NCBI RefSeq assembly: GCF_016401385.1
Contig: NZ_JAEACF010000001.1
Span: 3,100,001-3,164,000 of the forward strand
From: Fictibacillus halophilus
Lineage (GTDB): Bacteria > Bacillota > Bacilli > Bacillales > Fictibacillaceae
Direction: 5' to 3'
Length of the DNA stretch: 64,000 nt
The notes under the pieces were generated by a model. It did not search any database. It was not told the origin of the DNA and saw only the letters and a program-made list of their open reading frames with translations. Made by a program: the position numbers and the translations under genes. This document shows, in pieces, positions 44,021 through 54,331 of this stretch. Within the stretch, counting starts at the first letter, position 1; each line of letters begins with the position of its first letter.

Positions 44021-45355
44021 ATGAAATATTGCATTATTGGTGGCGATGCGGCTGGCATGAGTGCCGCGATGCAGATTGTTCGAAATGAAAAAGATGCTGA
44101 CATAACAGTTCTTGAAAAAGGCGGTATCTATTCTTATGGACAATGTGGACTTCCTTATGTTGTAGGCGGGCTCATCCCTTCTACTGATGAGCTTATTGCT
44201 CGCAGTATTGAGACGTTCCGTGAAAAATACGGCATGGATGCTCGTACGTTTCACGAGGTAAAGGCTATAGATACGCACTCTAAAACAGTGTCTGGTTTAC
44301 ATACGAAGACAGGGAAACCATTTGAGGTGCCTTATGATAAGCTTTTAGTTGCCACAGGTGTGAGTCCGATCATACCGAAGCAATGGACAGGACTGCATCT
44401 ACAGGGAATCTATCCGCTTAAGACGATTCCTGATGCCGAGAATCTCATGGCCGGGTTAAAAAATGTTCAGAACGTAACCATTATCGGTGGAGGATACATC
44501 GGCCTCGAGATGGCTGAAAACGTGCTAAGACTTGGTAAAAAGGTACGTATCATCCAGCGCAGCAACCAGCTTGGAAATATCTTTGATGGTGATTTTGCTC
44601 CATTTATTCATGAAGAAGCAGAAAAACACGGGATCGAACTTTGTTTAGAAGAAGAAGTGCTTGGTTTTAAAGGCGACGATCACGTTCAATTCGTAAAAAC
44701 AGCTAAAAAAGATTATCCAACTGACTTAGTTATCGTTTCCGTTGGTGTTTCTCCAAACACAGACTTTTTAAAAGAAACGGACGTAGCACTCAATGAACAG
44801 GGAGTTATCGTTGTAAATGAGATGATGGAAACGAGTGTAGAGGGTGTGTATGCCGCTGGTGATTGCGCGACCCACTATCACCGAGTTAAAAAACTAAATG
44901 ATCATATTCCATTGGGGACGACAGCTAATAAACAAGGGCGTATCGCCGGATTGAACATGGTAGGTGTGAAGAAACCTTTTAGAGGAATCGTAGGAACGTC
45001 TATCATTCAATTTATGGATCTAACACTTGGAAAAACAGGCTTATCGAGTAGAGAAGCAGAAAAGCTGAACATTCCTTTTGCAGAAATCAAGATAACTTCA
45101 AAAAGTCATGCTGGTTATTATCCGGATCCAAAGAAGTTAGAAATAAAATTAACGTATCACAAAGAAACAGAAAAGTTATTAGGTGCGCAAATTATCGGTG
45201 AAGAAGGCGTTGATAAACGTATCGATGTGCTCGCAACCGCTCTTTATCATGATATGGATGTAGAGGAATTGGCAGATTTAGATCTAGCATACGCTCCTCC
45301 CTATAACGGTTCATGGGATCCAATTCAGCAGGCTGCACGAAGACTTGGGAAATAA
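44021..45355 (+). CDS. CoA-disulfide reductase / NADH oxidase-like flavoprotein
   Basis: A 444-aa pyridine nucleotide-disulfide oxidoreductase. The FAD site is YCIIGGDAAGMSAAMQIV, the single redox cysteine is in YSYGQCGLPYVVGG (about residue 42), the NAD(P)H site is VTIIGGGYIGLEMAENVL, and GVYAAGDCATHYH is the second FAD motif. This architecture fits CoA-disulfide reductases and related polysulfide or NADH oxidases; which one cannot be told from sequence. The ATG follows GTAAGGAGCTG. It is a single gene ending in the same GGG AAA TAA repeat as prmC. Confidence 0.85.
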   Translation: MKYCIIGGDAAGMSAAMQIVRNEKDADITVLEKGGIYSYGQCGLPYVVGGLIPSTDELIARSIETFREKYGMDARTFHEVKAIDTHSKTVSGLHTKTGKPFEVPYDKLLVATGVSPIIPKQWTGLHLQGIYPLKTIPDAENLMAGLKNVQNVTIIGGGYIGLEMAENVLRLGKKVRIIQRSNQLGNIFDGDFAPFIHEEAEKHGIELCLEEEVLGFKGDDHVQFVKTAKKDYPTDLVIVSVGVSPNTDFLKETDVALNEQGVIVVNEMMETSVEGVYAAGDCATHYHRVKKLNDHIPLGTTANKQGRIAGLNMVGVKKPFRGIVGTSIIQFMDLTLGKTGLSSREAEKLNIPFAEIKITSKSHAGYYPDPKKLEIKLTYHKETEKLLGAQIIGEEGVDKRIDVLATALYHDMDVEELADLDLAYAPPYNGSWDPIQQAARRLGK

Positions 45356-45358
45356 ATT

Positions 45359-45405
45359 GGGAAATGGGGTCTGACCCCATTTCCCGTTTTATTTCCCACA
45401 TTAGT
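45359..45405. repeat. GGGAAATGGGGTC palindrome (copy 2)
   Basis: A 27-bp palindrome with 13-bp arms GGGAAATGGGGTC/GACCCCATTTCCC around one base, then CGTTTTATTTCCCACATT. It shares its core with 40732-40776 and connects the ends of two convergent genes. Confidence 0.85.
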
Positions 45406-45871
45406 GATCGATCTTTAGTGAGAAGTTATATCGCGGAACAGCTCGTTCTACGGCGTTCATAATTTTACGATGCGTAGCTGCTCGTTCTTTTTTGGACATA
45501 TCATGTGGCACGTTCACATGAATGTGGGCATAATTTCCGTTAACTGTGACCATCTGCGGATTGATTCCAGATGAATCAATAACAGCCTGACGAATCATAT
45601 CCTGATCATCGGAAAGATCAAATCGAGTGGTGTTCATCGTCCGATAATCATTTGGATTCATGTTCGTGTCATAGCTGTAGTTAGTTCGTGGTTCGTTTTT
45701 GGTTAGGTGGTAATTGATAATCCCATGACCAAACAGGTTATCCCGAATATCCCGTTTATCTTCATGAGCGGCAGGCTCAATTTTAGCCCCTTCTTCTTTA
45801 TAAGACTGCATAGGTGAACATGCTGTTGTTACCAATAGTGTAAAAAGCGGCGCATACAATGCCTTTTTCAC
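45401..45871 (-). CDS. YhcN/YlaJ-type sporulation lipoprotein
   Basis: A 156-aa protein with a lipoprotein signal (LFTLLVTTACS). The C-terminal domain (DLSDDQDMIRQAVIDSSGIN ... GNYAHIHVNVPHDMSKKE) resembles the YhcN/YlaJ lipoprotein family of spores. The GTG at 45871 lies eight bases after GGGAGG and is preferred over the GTG at 45880. The function in germination or the spore membrane is inferred from the family only. Confidence 0.7.
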   Translation of the reverse strand: MKKALYAPLFTLLVTTACSPMQSYKEEGAKIEPAAHEDKRDIRDNLFGHGIINYHLTKNEPRTNYSYDTNMNPNDYRTMNTTRFDLSDDQDMIRQAVIDSSGINPQMVTVNGNYAHIHVNVPHDMSKKERAATHRKIMNAVERAVPRYNFSLKIDH

Positions 45872-45968
45872 TATAAACACCTCCCATATCGTTAGGATTT
45901 CCTGTTTAGGAGGTGATTATGTTAAGTTGATGGCCGTTTCTAGGAGGATGATTGTCAAAGGTAGCGAT

Positions 45969-46073
45969 GAATCCACAAATTTGGAGCTTAAATCCAAAAG
46001 TTTTAGCCTTCAATCCATAATTTCTTTCGTTCAATCCACAAGTTTTAGCCATTTATCCACGAGTCGACATACC
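45969..46073 (+). repeat. 21-bp periodic array D (5 units) beyond the tdk terminator
   Basis: Units start at 45969, 45990, 46011, 46032 and 46053. Examples are AAATCCAAAAGTTTTAGCCTT and the last unit TTATCCACGAGTCGACATACC, followed by GCGACATTTTTCGAC. A stop codon interrupts the frame that is open in arrays A and C, which argues against a coding role. The gap 45872-46170 otherwise holds only the tdk terminator. Confidence 0.88.
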
Positions 46074-46122
46074 GCGACATTTTTCGACTTCACCTGCATG
46101 CTACCTCAGTCCTACCAACATC

Positions 46123-46152
46123 AAAAAAAGCCCGAGAGCACTTAGCTCCCGG
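46123..46152 (-). terminator. Terminator of tdk
   Basis: CCGGGAGC pairs with GCTCTCGGG on the minus strand, with one bulge, followed by CTTTTTTT. Confidence 0.8.
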
Positions 46153-46170
46153 ACAATATCGTATCAAACC

Positions 46171-46797
46171 TTATTTCAACCGACCTTCAAAGCCCTCTGC
46201 GCTTGATAGGAGGTTTCTTTTCTTTCCTGGTACTTCATGACAATGGCGGCAGCGCGGTTCATACGACTCGGATGCGCCCACTAGGATTACTGGATCATCG
46301 TAAGAAGCAGGTCTGCCATCGATCAAACGCTGTGTGCGGCTCGCAGGTGATCCACAAACCATGCAGATCGCTTGAAGCTTTGTCACATGTTCAGCAAGAG
46401 CCATCATTTTTGGAACGGGTCCGAACGGCTCGCCTTTAAAATCTTGGTCTAGTCCTGCCACGATAACGCGCAGTCCTTGATCCGCTAATTCTTGAGCAAC
46501 TGGGATGATATCTTCATCAAAGAATTGCACTTCGTCGATCGCTACGACTTCGGTTTCAGGCAATACGTTTTTTAAGATCTCCACAGAACGTCCGACCGGT
46601 TCAGCCATAACAGCTGTTCCATTATGAGACACAACCGATTCCTCGCTATAGCGGTTATCGATCAGCGGCTTAAACACCTGTACTTTTTGCTTTGCATACG
46701 TCGCTCTTCTTACGCGGCGAATAAGTTCTTCTGATTTCCCAGAGAACATGCTGCCGCAGATCAATTCGATCCAGCCATTTTGATTCATCACATACAT
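46171..46797 (-). CDS. tdk: Thymidine kinase
   Basis: A 208-aa type II thymidine kinase. The P-loop is [19 protein letters not shown], the DEVQFF lid motif is [12 protein letters not shown], and zinc-binding cysteines are in [12 protein letters not shown] and RCRHCHE. The ATG at 46797 follows GGGGGAG. It lies between rpmE and prfA as in B. subtilis. Confidence 0.95.
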   Translation of the reverse strand: MYVMNQNGWIELICGSMFSGKSEELIRRVRRATYAKQKVQVFKPLIDNRYSEESVVSHNGTAVMAEPVGRSVEILKNVLPETEVVAIDEVQFFDEDIIPVAQELADQGLRVIVAGLDQDFKGEPFGPVPKMMALAEHVTKLQAICMVCGSPASRTQRLIDGRPASYDDPVILVGASESYEPRCRHCHEVPGKKRNLLSSAEGFEGRLK

Positions 46798-46843
46798 GGC
46801 CTGCTCCCCCTTTCGCAACAATCTTTCCTTTAGTATGTACGAA

Positions 46844-46866
46844 ATGTATGATGTTCTACCATACAT
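46844..46866. promoter_or_regulatory. Dyad upstream of tdk
   Basis: ATGTATG (46844-46850) and CATACAT (46860-46866) form a 7-bp dyad with a 9-bp spacer, about 50 bp before the tdk ATG. It may be an operator or leader stem. Confidence 0.35.
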
Positions 46867-46908
46867 AAACGTTCGGTACTGGAGTGCTTGACTCCTTTTA
46901 AGGCGTAT

Positions 46909-46942
46909 AAAAAACCCGGTCCATCAAAACAGTTACCGAGTT
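46909..46942 (-). terminator. Second terminator in the rpmE-tdk gap
   Basis: AACTCGGT pairs with ACCGGGTT on the minus strand (one G-T pair), followed by TTTTTA. It lies downstream of the rpmE terminator and upstream of tdk, so it could act as a back-up or as a tdk attenuator. Confidence 0.55.
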
Positions 46943-46968
46943 CTTGTTTTCTATAAAATACAAAAGAA

Positions 46969-46997
46969 AAAAGGGCAAGAAAGACTCCTGCCCTTTT
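46969..46997 (-). terminator. Terminator of rpmE
   Basis: AAAAGGGCA pairs with TGCCCTTTT around an 11-nt loop, followed by TTC on the minus strand. Confidence 0.75.
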
Positions 46998-47009
46998 ACT
47001 TGCAACAAA

Positions 47010-47255
47010 TTACTTAAGGTTGTATTTCTTCTTAAAGCGGTCAACACGTCCACCAACATCAGAGAACTTCTGACGTCCTGTGTAGAACGGGTGAGTGTCA
47101 GAACTAACATCCACTTTGATTACTGGATATTCGTTACCGTCTTCCCACTTCATTGTCTCGCTTGAAGACAAAGTTGATCCTGAAAGGAAGCTAAATCCGC
47201 TTTGAGCGTCAACAAAGATAACCTTTTTATAATTCGGATGAATTCCTTGTTTCAT
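47010..47255 (-). CDS. rpmE2: Ribosomal protein L31 type B (zinc-free)
   Basis: An 81-aa L31. The sequence [20 protein letters not shown] ... [20 protein letters not shown] matches the type B form, which lacks the CxxC zinc ligands of type A; no cysteine is present at all. The ATG at 47255 follows AAGGAG. Its position next to rho is where B. subtilis keeps the zinc-containing type A gene. Confidence 0.92.
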   Translation of the reverse strand: MKQGIHPNYKKVIFVDAQSGFSFLSGSTLSSSETMKWEDGNEYPVIKVDVSSDTHPFYTGRQKFSDVGGRVDRFKKKYNLK

Positions 47256-47359
47256 TCTAATTCCACTCCTTCTGCCCTGTTTCCTATGCGGAGACAGAGT
47301 TATAAACACATAAAAATAGTATAACAGGGACAAAACCCATTTGCAACCATACTTTTTCG

Positions 47360-48646
47360 TTAGTTTGTTACGGGTTTAGCTCTCTTTGGCGTTCCCTTTT
47401 TTTCACTTTCAAACAGCTCGAAAAACTCTTCGTTATTCTCTGTTTTACGCATACGTTTCATGAATTTATCAACGAAATCAAACGAGTCATCCATCGTCTT
47501 ACGGATCGACCAAAGTGCCTCAAGATGATCTTTTGCGATAAGCATCTCTTCTTTTCTCGTTCCAGAACGGCGAATGTCGATCGCAGGGAAAATACGGCGC
47601 TCAGCAAGCTTACGGTCTAAGTGAAGCTCCATGTTTCCTGTTCCTTTGAACTCCTCGTAGATGACATCATCCATACGAGATCCAGTGTCCACTAGAGCCG
47701 TTGCTAAAATCGTTAAGCTTCCGCCTTCTTCGATGTTACGAGCCGCACCGAAGAAACGCTTCGGACGGTGGAACGCAGCAGGATCGATACCACCAGAAAG
47801 TGTACGGCCGCTTGGCGGAATAACAAGGTTGTATGCACGAGCCAGACGAGTGATGCTATCGAGCAGGATCACAACATCCTTTTTGTGCTCAACAAGTCGC
47901 ATCGCACGCTCTAAAACAAGCTCTGCCACTTTAATATGGTTTTCTGGTACTTCATCAAACGTTGAACTTACAACGTCTCCTTTTACAGAACGCTCGATAT
48001 CCGTTACTTCCTCAGGACGCTCATCGATAAGCAAGACAATCAGCTCTACTTGTGGGTTGTTCGTTGTCACACTGTGTGCGATTTCCTTCAGCAAGCTTGT
48101 CTTACCCGCTTTTGGAGGAGCGACGATCAGACCACGCTGACCAAAACCAACTGGCGCCATCATGTCGATGATACGCGTTGAAATGTTGTTGCTCGTTGTC
48201 TCCATAACCATTTTCTTTTCCGGATAAAGAGCCGTCAGTGCAGGGAAATGCACGCGTTCTTTTGCCGTTTCAGGGTCCTCACCATTGACCGCATTCACTT
48301 GTAAAAGTCCATAATAACGTTCGTTTTCCTTTGGAGGACGAACTTTCCCAGATACTTTGTCTCCGTTTCTTAGATCGAATCGACGGATCTGTGAAGCTGA
48401 GATGTAGATATCTTGAGAACTTGGTGAATAGTTGATCGGACGCAAGAAGCCGAATCCTTCGTTTGGAATGATCTCCAATACACCTTCCATAAAGGAATAA
48501 CCATCAAGCTCTGCTTGTGCTTTCAAAATAGAAAACATCAATTCACGCTTTGTTAATTTACCGTAATACTGAATATTATATTGTTTGGCGAGCTCATAAA
48601 GCTCTTTTAATTTCTTTGTCTCTAATGTTGCTAAATCTATCCCCAT
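47360..48646 (-). CDS. rho: Transcription termination factor Rho
   Basis: A 428-aa hexameric RNA helicase. The N-terminal RNA-binding fold has [24 protein letters not shown] sequence ([26 protein letters not shown]), the P-loop is [15 protein letters not shown], and the Q- and R-loop regions ([36 protein letters not shown]) are normal. The ribosome site before ATG 48646 is poor (GTGGTG), consistent with low or self-controlled expression. It is upstream of rpmE2. Confidence 0.96.
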   Translation of the reverse strand: MGIDLATLETKKLKELYELAKQYNIQYYGKLTKRELMFSILKAQAELDGYSFMEGVLEIIPNEGFGFLRPINYSPSSQDIYISASQIRRFDLRNGDKVSGKVRPPKENERYYGLLQVNAVNGEDPETAKERVHFPALTALYPEKKMVMETTSNNISTRIIDMMAPVGFGQRGLIVAPPKAGKTSLLKEIAHSVTTNNPQVELIVLLIDERPEEVTDIERSVKGDVVSSTFDEVPENHIKVAELVLERAMRLVEHKKDVVILLDSITRLARAYNLVIPPSGRTLSGGIDPAAFHRPKRFFGAARNIEEGGSLTILATALVDTGSRMDDVIYEEFKGTGNMELHLDRKLAERRIFPAIDIRRSGTRKEEMLIAKDHLEALWSIRKTMDDSFDFVDKFMKRMRKTENNEEFFELFESEKKGTPKRAKPVTN

Positions 48647-48753
48647 AGTGACACCACGCTTTTCTATTAATAACTATCTTTTATTTTGTTTATGCTTGAA
48701 ATGGGATTTTTTATGTTGGTTTGGTTTTGGTTTTTTTAATGGAAGGAGTTCCT

Positions 48754-48840
48754 TTGAAAGTTAAGGGTATTAGTGGGTATGAAGAAAATATTAACCTAAT
48801 GAATCATACTTCTTATTTTAACCACATATTGAGTCTTTAA
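48754..48840 (+). CDS. Possible 28-aa small protein in the glpX-rho gap
   Basis: TTG at 48754 preceded by GGAAGGAG (5-bp spacing) opens a 28-codon frame reading MKVKGISGYEENINLMNHTS and ending in TAA. The gap 48647-48978 otherwise contains T/G-rich sequence and the glpX terminator. It could be a real microprotein or a gene remnant; there is no supporting context. Confidence 0.3.
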   Translation: MKVKGISGYEENINLMNHTSYFNHILSL

Positions 48841-48944
48841 TCAAGCAACAGAAACTCAGAAGTAAATGACTTCTAACGAGAATTTACAATACATGCTGAG
48901 CTTTTGCAACTGAAACTAAGATTAATTCATGTAATTGTAACGGA

Positions 48945-48969
48945 AAGACCGGACTACTTGTCCGGCCTT
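48945..48969 (-). terminator. Terminator of glpX
   Basis: AAGGCCGGAC pairs with GTCCGGTCTT around a 5-nt loop, followed by TCC and a poor T run on the minus strand. Confidence 0.7.
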
Positions 48970-48978
48970 CCCTCTCAT

Positions 48979-49947
48979 TTATGGTTTGATCACAAGATCT
49001 GGTTTCTTCTTCAAGCTATGTCTTCCATCGATAAATCGTACGGTTCCTGACTTCGCACGCATAACTACGGATTGCGTTGTACCCGTTGATCCGTCAAAAC
49101 GTACGCCTTTTAAAAGCTCGCCGTCTGTAACGCCTGTTGCAGCAAAGATCGCATCGTCGCCTTTTACAAGGTCGTCCATGTACAAAACACGATTCACGTC
49201 GTCGATGCCCATACGTTTGCAGCGTTCTAATTCTTCGTCGTTTTGAGGAAGAAGCTTTCCTTGAAGCTCTCCACCGAGGCATTTTAACGCAACAGCTGCG
49301 ATTACACCTTCAGGAGCTCCTCCTGAACCGAATAAAATATCAACGCCTGTATCATCGAACGCCGTATTGATCGCTGCTGCTACATCGCCATCAGATATCA
49401 GCTTGATACGCGCACCCGCTTCACGAATATCTTGGATGATCTGTTCGTGACGAGGTCGGTCTAGGATTACTGCCACCAAGTCTTCAATGTTTTTATTTTT
49501 CGCTTCTGCTACTGCTCGTAAGTTATCAATAACCGGTGCGTTGATGTCGATCTTCCCTACACTTTCACGCCCAACCGCGATCTTGTCCATGTACATGTCT
49601 GGTGCGTGAAGAAGGTTTCCGTGGTCTGCGATCGCTAGAACGGCCAAAGCGTTCCACGTTCCCGATGCAACGATGTTCGTTCCTTCTAACGGATCGACTG
49701 CAACATCTACGCGAGGACCATAGCCTGTCCCCAGTTTCTCTCCGATATAAAGCATAGGAGCTTCATCCATCTCGCCTTCACCGATCACAACTGTCCCTTT
49801 CATCGGAACCGTATCAAAAACGTTACGCATCGCAGTTGTTGCTGCATCATCCGCTTCGTCTTTCTTTCCTCTTCCCATCCAACGTGCTGATGCAAGAGCC
49901 GCCGCTTCTGTTACACGAACAAGCTCCATCGATAAACTTCTCTCCAT
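48979..49947 (-). CDS. glpX: Fructose-1,6-bisphosphatase class II
   Basis: A 322-aa GlpX. Metal- and substrate-binding motifs are visible: [37 protein letters not shown] and [20 protein letters not shown]. It dephosphorylates fructose-1,6-bisphosphate in gluconeogenesis. The ATG at 49947 ([20 protein letters not shown]) follows GGGGAGGG; the ATG at 49965 is too far upstream. It is upstream of rho and downstream of murA. Confidence 0.95.
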   Translation of the reverse strand: MERSLSMELVRVTEAAALASARWMGRGKKDEADDAATTAMRNVFDTVPMKGTVVIGEGEMDEAPMLYIGEKLGTGYGPRVDVAVDPLEGTNIVASGTWNALAVLAIADHGNLLHAPDMYMDKIAVGRESVGKIDINAPVIDNLRAVAEAKNKNIEDLVAVILDRPRHEQIIQDIREAGARIKLISDGDVAAAINTAFDDTGVDILFGSGGAPEGVIAAVALKCLGGELQGKLLPQNDEELERCKRMGIDDVNRVLYMDDLVKGDDAIFAATGVTDGELLKGVRFDGSTGTTQSVVMRAKSGTVRFIDGRHSLKKKPDLVIKP

Positions 49948-49997
49948 GTGTGTTTCCCTCCCCATACTTTAACCGCTTACATAATTATCCTGAAGAA

Positions 49998-50020
49998 AAA
50001 TCACCAGGTGATGGTGATTT
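49998..50020 (-). terminator. Terminator of murA
   Basis: AAATCACC pairs with GGTGATTT around a 7-nt loop on the minus strand, followed by TTCTTC. Confidence 0.6.
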
Positions 50021-50031
50021 CTCGTTTTAAC

Positions 50032-51324
50032 TTATGAATTCTTAAGCTCTTCCATCTCTTCCGCACCTAAGCTCTCACGCCAAACTTTAGCGCCAAGCCC
50101 TTTTAACTTGTCTACTAAAGATTCGTAGCCGCGATCGATGTGCTCAAGACCAGAGATCTCTGTAACACCTTCAGCCATCAGACCTGCTACAACAAGCGCT
50201 GCTCCAGCACGAAGGTCAGAAGCTTTTACTTTTGCGCCTTCCAGTTTCGCTGGCCCATTTATTATAGCAGAACGTCCTTCTACTTTCACATTCGCTCCCA
50301 TACGGCGAAGTTCGTCGATATGTTTAAAACGTGCACTGTAGATCGTATCGGTTACAATGCTCGTTCCTTCTGAGCTCGTTAAAAGTGAAGTGAACGGCTG
50401 CTGAAGATCCGTCGGAAATCCTGGATAGACGAGCGTTTTGATATCAACGCTCTTCAGTGGATCTTTTCCGCGATACACGAGCACTTGATCATCTTTTGTT
50501 TCAATGTAAACGCCCATCTCTCTTAATTTTGCGATGAGAGATTCTAAGTGTAAAGGTATAACATTATCTAGCAAGACTTGCTGACCCATAGATGCTGCTA
50601 GAATCATGTAAGTTCCCGCTTCAATGCGGTCCGGAATGATCGAGTGACGGCAGCCATGCATCTCATCGACACCATCGATACGAATAACATCCGTTCCTGC
50701 TCCTTTGATCTTGGCACCCATGCTCGTTAAAAGGGTAGCCACATCAATGATCTCAGGTTCTTTTGCCGCGTTTTCAATGATTGTTTGGCCTTTAGCTCTT
50801 ACTGCTGCTAGCATGATGTTGATGGTCGCCCCAACACTAACAACGTCCAAGTAGATTCGTGCACCAACGAGCTCGTCCGCACGAAGATAGATCGCTCCTT
50901 GCTCGTTCGTTACTTTTGCGCCTAACGCTTCAAAGCCCTTGATGTGCTGATCGATCGGACGAGGTCCTAGGTTACAGCCTCCTGGCAATCCGATGACCGC
51001 TTTTTTGAAACGGCCAAGCATCGCACCCATCAAATAGTAGGAAGCACGAAGCTTTTTCACTTTTCCGCTCGGCAGCGGCATCGCAATCATTTTTTCAGGG
51101 TTAACCGTTAGAGTCTGATTCTCATCCAGGTAAGCTTCCCCTCCGATTTCCTCTAACAGATCACGTAGAATACGAACGTCTGATATGTTAGGCAAACCTT
51201 CAATGGTAACGGTAGATTCTGCTAATATCGTTGCGGGGATCAACGCCACCGCACTGTTTTTTGCTCCGCTTATATGGACCGTTCCTTCTAGAGGATAGCC
51301 CCCTTCAATCATCAGTTTTTCCAT
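50032..51324 (-). CDS. murA: UDP-N-acetylglucosamine 1-carboxyvinyltransferase
   Basis: A 430-aa EPSP-synthase-fold enzyme for the first committed step of peptidoglycan synthesis. The catalytic cysteine, target of fosfomycin, is in [40 protein letters not shown] carries the UDP-GlcNAc-binding lysine. By position it corresponds to the B. subtilis murAB (murZ) paralogue rather than murAA; a second murA elsewhere is expected but not visible here. Confidence 0.95.
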   Translation of the reverse strand: MEKLMIEGGYPLEGTVHISGAKNSAVALIPATILAESTVTIEGLPNISDVRILRDLLEEIGGEAYLDENQTLTVNPEKMIAMPLPSGKVKKLRASYYLMGAMLGRFKKAVIGLPGGCNLGPRPIDQHIKGFEALGAKVTNEQGAIYLRADELVGARIYLDVVSVGATINIMLAAVRAKGQTIIENAAKEPEIIDVATLLTSMGAKIKGAGTDVIRIDGVDEMHGCRHSIIPDRIEAGTYMILAASMGQQVLLDNVIPLHLESLIAKLREMGVYIETKDDQVLVYRGKDPLKSVDIKTLVYPGFPTDLQQPFTSLLTSSEGTSIVTDTIYSARFKHIDELRRMGANVKVEGRSAIINGPAKLEGAKVKASDLRAGAALVVAGLMAEGVTEISGLEHIDRGYESLVDKLKGLGAKVWRESLGAEEMEELKNS

Positions 51325-51454
51325 GGTAAACTCCTTTCAGTAAGAGTCACAAAAGTTGTGATTGTGTTACCTTTTTAGATAGTACTATTATTTACCAATA
51401 TTTTCTTTTCATGTATAAAAATTTGTGTGTTGCTTTGTTGTTTCTTGCGGGCAT

Positions 51455-51589
51455 GTTGATTTCCGCTCCAGGTTGCGCGCTTTCCATGGGGCGAACGGTG
51501 AGCCTCCTGCCGCTTCGCGCCATTAGGAGTCTCCACCTGACCGCTCGTCCCATAGGAGTCGGCAACCTTCCGCTACAATCAACTTGCAA
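51455..51589 (+). repeat. REP/MITE-like element R4 (short form)
   Basis: A 135-bp element, nearly identical to R1: GTTGATTTCCGCTCCAGGTT at the left, GGTGAGCCTCCTGCCGCTT inside, and CCGCTACAATCAACTTGC at the right. Confidence 0.9.
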
Positions 51590-51664
51590 TGAAGATGCTA
51601 AGAACTTTTAATAAGGACACTCTTTTTCTAAAAGATAGTACTTTCAAATCTCGCCTTCTATGAC

Positions 51665-51919
51665 TGTTGATTGGAGTGTAAGATGCGAGACTCCTGTGGG
51701 ACAGGCGGGCAGTCCTCAAAGTGGAAGTGGCTCGTTCAGCCCCGACAAGCAAAAGGTGAATGGATTTGAAGGCGCACTTTGCCTTCTTAGCCATTTAACT
51801 TTTGACCTCGAGGGTCTAGCCACTGCAACTAGACAGGTGAGACACTTAAGAGTGAAACGTCTGAATGTGGCTCACGGCCTGCCCCACGGAAAGCGAGCAT
51901 CTGAAATGGAAATCAACCA
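51665..51919 (-). repeat. REP/MITE-like element R5 (long form, reverse)
   Basis: About 255 bp in reverse orientation. GTTGATTGGAGTGTAAGATG at the left, CTCGTTCAGCCCCGACAAGC and TTGACCTCGAGGGTCTAGCC inside, and GGAAATCAACCAC at the right. With R4 it fills the murA-fsa gap (51325-51941); no gene is seen. Confidence 0.88.
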
Positions 51920-51941
51920 CTTCCAAAAGTGTTATTTGCAA

Positions 51942-52592
51942 TTACTTCCTGTTTGCAGCGTCCCAGTCAGCTAGGAATTTCTCGATCCCTTGGTCTGTTA
52001 GTGGGTGCTTTACTAGACCTTTGATTACGTTTGGTGGAATTGTTGCAATGTGCGCGCCTCGTAATGCCGCTTCTGTTACGTGAACAGGGTGGCGGATCGA
52101 TGCTGCGATGATCTCTGTTGGTATCTCATGAATCGCAAAAATTTGTGCCACTTGTGAGATAAGCTCCAAGCCATCTTGACCGATATCATCTAAGCGGCCT
52201 AAGAACGGTGAAACATAAGTTGCCCCAGCACGTGCTGCAAGCAATGCTTGGTTTGCATTAAAAATAAGCGTTACGTTTGTTTTAATGTTTTCATCAGAGA
52301 ACGTTTTCACTGCTTTTAATCCGTCCAGAGTCATTGGAACTTTTACCGTGATGTTTGGTGCGATCTTTGCTAGTTCACGACCTTCTGAAACCATTTCCTC
52401 ATAAGAAGTTCCGATCACCTCAGCACTAACAGAACCCGGTACAAGGCTTGTGATTTCCTTTAATCTTTCATGAAAATCAACGCCTTTTTCTTTAGCGACT
52501 AAAGAAGGGTTCGTCGTTACTCCAGATAAAATGCCCAGGTCATAGGCTTCTTTAATATCATCAATGTTTGCAGTATCAATAAAGAATTTCAA
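51942..52592 (-). CDS. fsa: Transaldolase / fructose-6-phosphate aldolase-like protein
   Basis: A 216-aa small transaldolase (YwjH type). [36 protein letters not shown], the Schiff-base lysine in [16 protein letters not shown], and [19 protein letters not shown] are conserved. It belongs to the MipB/TalC subfamily, and activity may be transaldolase or F6P aldolase. It lies downstream of fba. Confidence 0.93.
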   Translation of the reverse strand: MKFFIDTANIDDIKEAYDLGILSGVTTNPSLVAKEKGVDFHERLKEITSLVPGSVSAEVIGTSYEEMVSEGRELAKIAPNITVKVPMTLDGLKAVKTFSDENIKTNVTLIFNANQALLAARAGATYVSPFLGRLDDIGQDGLELISQVAQIFAIHEIPTEIIAASIRHPVHVTEAALRGAHIATIPPNVIKGLVKHPLTDQGIEKFLADWDAANRK

Positions 52593-52743
52593 AAATAATC
52601 ACTCCTGTTTTTTTGAGTATGTCTATCTTTTATATTCTTTTATAACATGTTCGTCTTCATACACGAAGGATTACGCTTACAAAACTTCGCATTACACTTT
52701 TGTTATCTATACGTGGATTCTGTTTTTCACTCTTATAGTGTAA

Positions 52744-52776
52744 ATGAAACCGCCTATGATGTATAGGCGGTTTCAT
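52744..52776 (-). terminator. Terminator of fba
   Basis: ATGAAACCGCCTAT pairs perfectly with ATAGGCGGTTTCAT around a 5-nt loop; the following T run on the minus strand is short (TTTA). Confidence 0.75.
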
Positions 52777-52789
52777 GAGAAAGGTTATA

Positions 52790-53653
52790 TTAAGCTTTGT
52801 TAGAAGAACCAAACTCACGCATTTTTCCAGCTACAGTAGCTTGGATCGCATCACGAGCTGCAGTTAAATAGCTACGTGGATCATACTTGTCCGGGTTAGA
52901 TCCGATGTATTCTTTAACAGCTTTGTGAGAAGCAATTTGGTTTTCAGTGTTTACGTTGATTTTAGCAGTTCCTAAAGAAATTGCTTTTTGGATATCTTTT
53001 GTTGGGATACCAGTACCACCATGAAGTACAAGAGGTACACCAGTTAGTTCCATAACTTCTTTCATGCGGTCGAATCCTAAGTTAGGCTCACCTTTGTAAG
53101 GTCCGTGAACAGATCCTAGTGCAGGCGCGAAGCAGTCAACACCAGTCTCACGAACAAGTTGATCACACTCAGAAGGGATCGCGTAAGCTGCATCAGCATC
53201 TTCAACAACTAGATCGTCTTCTTGTCCACCGATACGGCCAAGTTCTGCTTCAACAGAAACACCGTGGAAGTGAGCAAGTTCAACCACTTTTTTAGTAAGA
53301 GCGATATTCTCTTCTAACGGGTGGTGAGATCCGTCGATCATTACAGATGTGAAACCTGCATGAATCGCTTCAGCACACTTTTGGTAGCTAGAACCGTGGT
53401 CAAGGTGGATCGCTACAGGTACAGTTACTTTGTACTCTTCCATAAGCGCTTCAACCATAGCAACTACAAGCTTGAATCCGCCCATATAACGAGCAGCACC
53501 TTCAGAAACACCAAGAATTACTGGAGATTTCTCTTCTTGTGCAGCTTTAAGGATCGCTTGAGTGAACTCAAGGTTGTTCAAGTTAAATTGACCAACTGCA
53601 TAATTTTCCGCTTTTGCTTTTTCAAGCATTTCTTTCATTGAAACTAAAGGCAT
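52790..53653 (-). CDS. fba: Fructose-bisphosphate aldolase class II
   Basis: A 287-aa zinc aldolase. [20 protein letters not shown], the zinc histidines in [30 protein letters not shown] and [19 protein letters not shown] are standard. The ATG at 53653 follows AAGGAGGAC; the open frame to 53764 is not used. It cleaves or forms fructose-1,6-bisphosphate and pairs with glpX in gluconeogenesis. Confidence 0.96.
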   Translation of the reverse strand: MPLVSMKEMLEKAKAENYAVGQFNLNNLEFTQAILKAAQEEKSPVILGVSEGAARYMGGFKLVVAMVEALMEEYKVTVPVAIHLDHGSSYQKCAEAIHAGFTSVMIDGSHHPLEENIALTKKVVELAHFHGVSVEAELGRIGGQEDDLVVEDADAAYAIPSECDQLVRETGVDCFAPALGSVHGPYKGEPNLGFDRMKEVMELTGVPLVLHGGTGIPTKDIQKAISLGTAKINVNTENQIASHKAVKEYIGSNPDKYDPRSYLTAARDAIQATVAGKMREFGSSNKA

Positions 53654-53901
53654 AGTAATGTCCTCCTTAGATATTGGCACGAGCAGACCAACTACATTTT
53701 GTATAGTATATTTGCTGAAATGTGCATACACAGCAAAAAGAAGCCACTTTAGTTTACCTTTCATGGCGTCTTGCTAAACATTTCATTATGCTCATATTTC
53801 ATTCTAGTATAGCATACCAATATCGCCTGAAAACCGCAACACATCAACGTTTTCGGGGTGTAACCGCTATCATTGGCGACACGCCTGCATTTCTTAATCT
53901 T

Positions 53902-54279
53902 TTATGAAGATGGCGTGTTTAATGGAAGTTCTTTCCTAACAGCTGCACGGATCTCATCAATATCAAAAGGTTTTGCAAAATGAGTGATTGCTCCCAGCTT
54001 CATAGCCTCATGAATCATGTCCAGCTCACCATAAGCTGTCATAATGATCACTTGAATCGTCTCATCATGTTTTTTTACACGACGAAGGATTTCCAAACCA
54101 TCCATTCCAGGAATCTTCATATCTAAAATGACAAGATCAGGGCGGTCTTTCTCCACAATCGAAAGAGCTTGTACTCCGTTCGCTGCCTGATACGTCTTAT
54201 AACCTTCTTTTTGAAAGATTTCGTTTAAAAGAATTCTGATGCCATACTGATCGTCTACAATTAAAATTTTCCCGCTCAT
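53902..54279 (-). CDS. spo0F: Sporulation response regulator Spo0F
   Basis: A 125-aa single-domain receiver of the sporulation phosphorelay, passing phosphate from kinases to Spo0[21 protein letters not shown], the phosphorylated Asp in [32 protein letters not shown] and [13 protein letters not shown] match B. subtilis Spo0F almost throughout. A sigma-H-like promoter lies upstream. Confidence 0.97.
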   Translation of the reverse strand: MSGKILIVDDQYGIRILLNEIFQKEGYKTYQAANGVQALSIVEKDRPDLVILDMKIPGMDGLEILRRVKKHDETIQVIIMTAYGELDMIHEAMKLGAITHFAKPFDIDEIRAAVRKELPLNTPSS

Positions 54280-54331
54280 TATTGCTCACCTCATCTAGAG
54301 TTTCTTTACAAAACCAATTTGTCCCTATACC

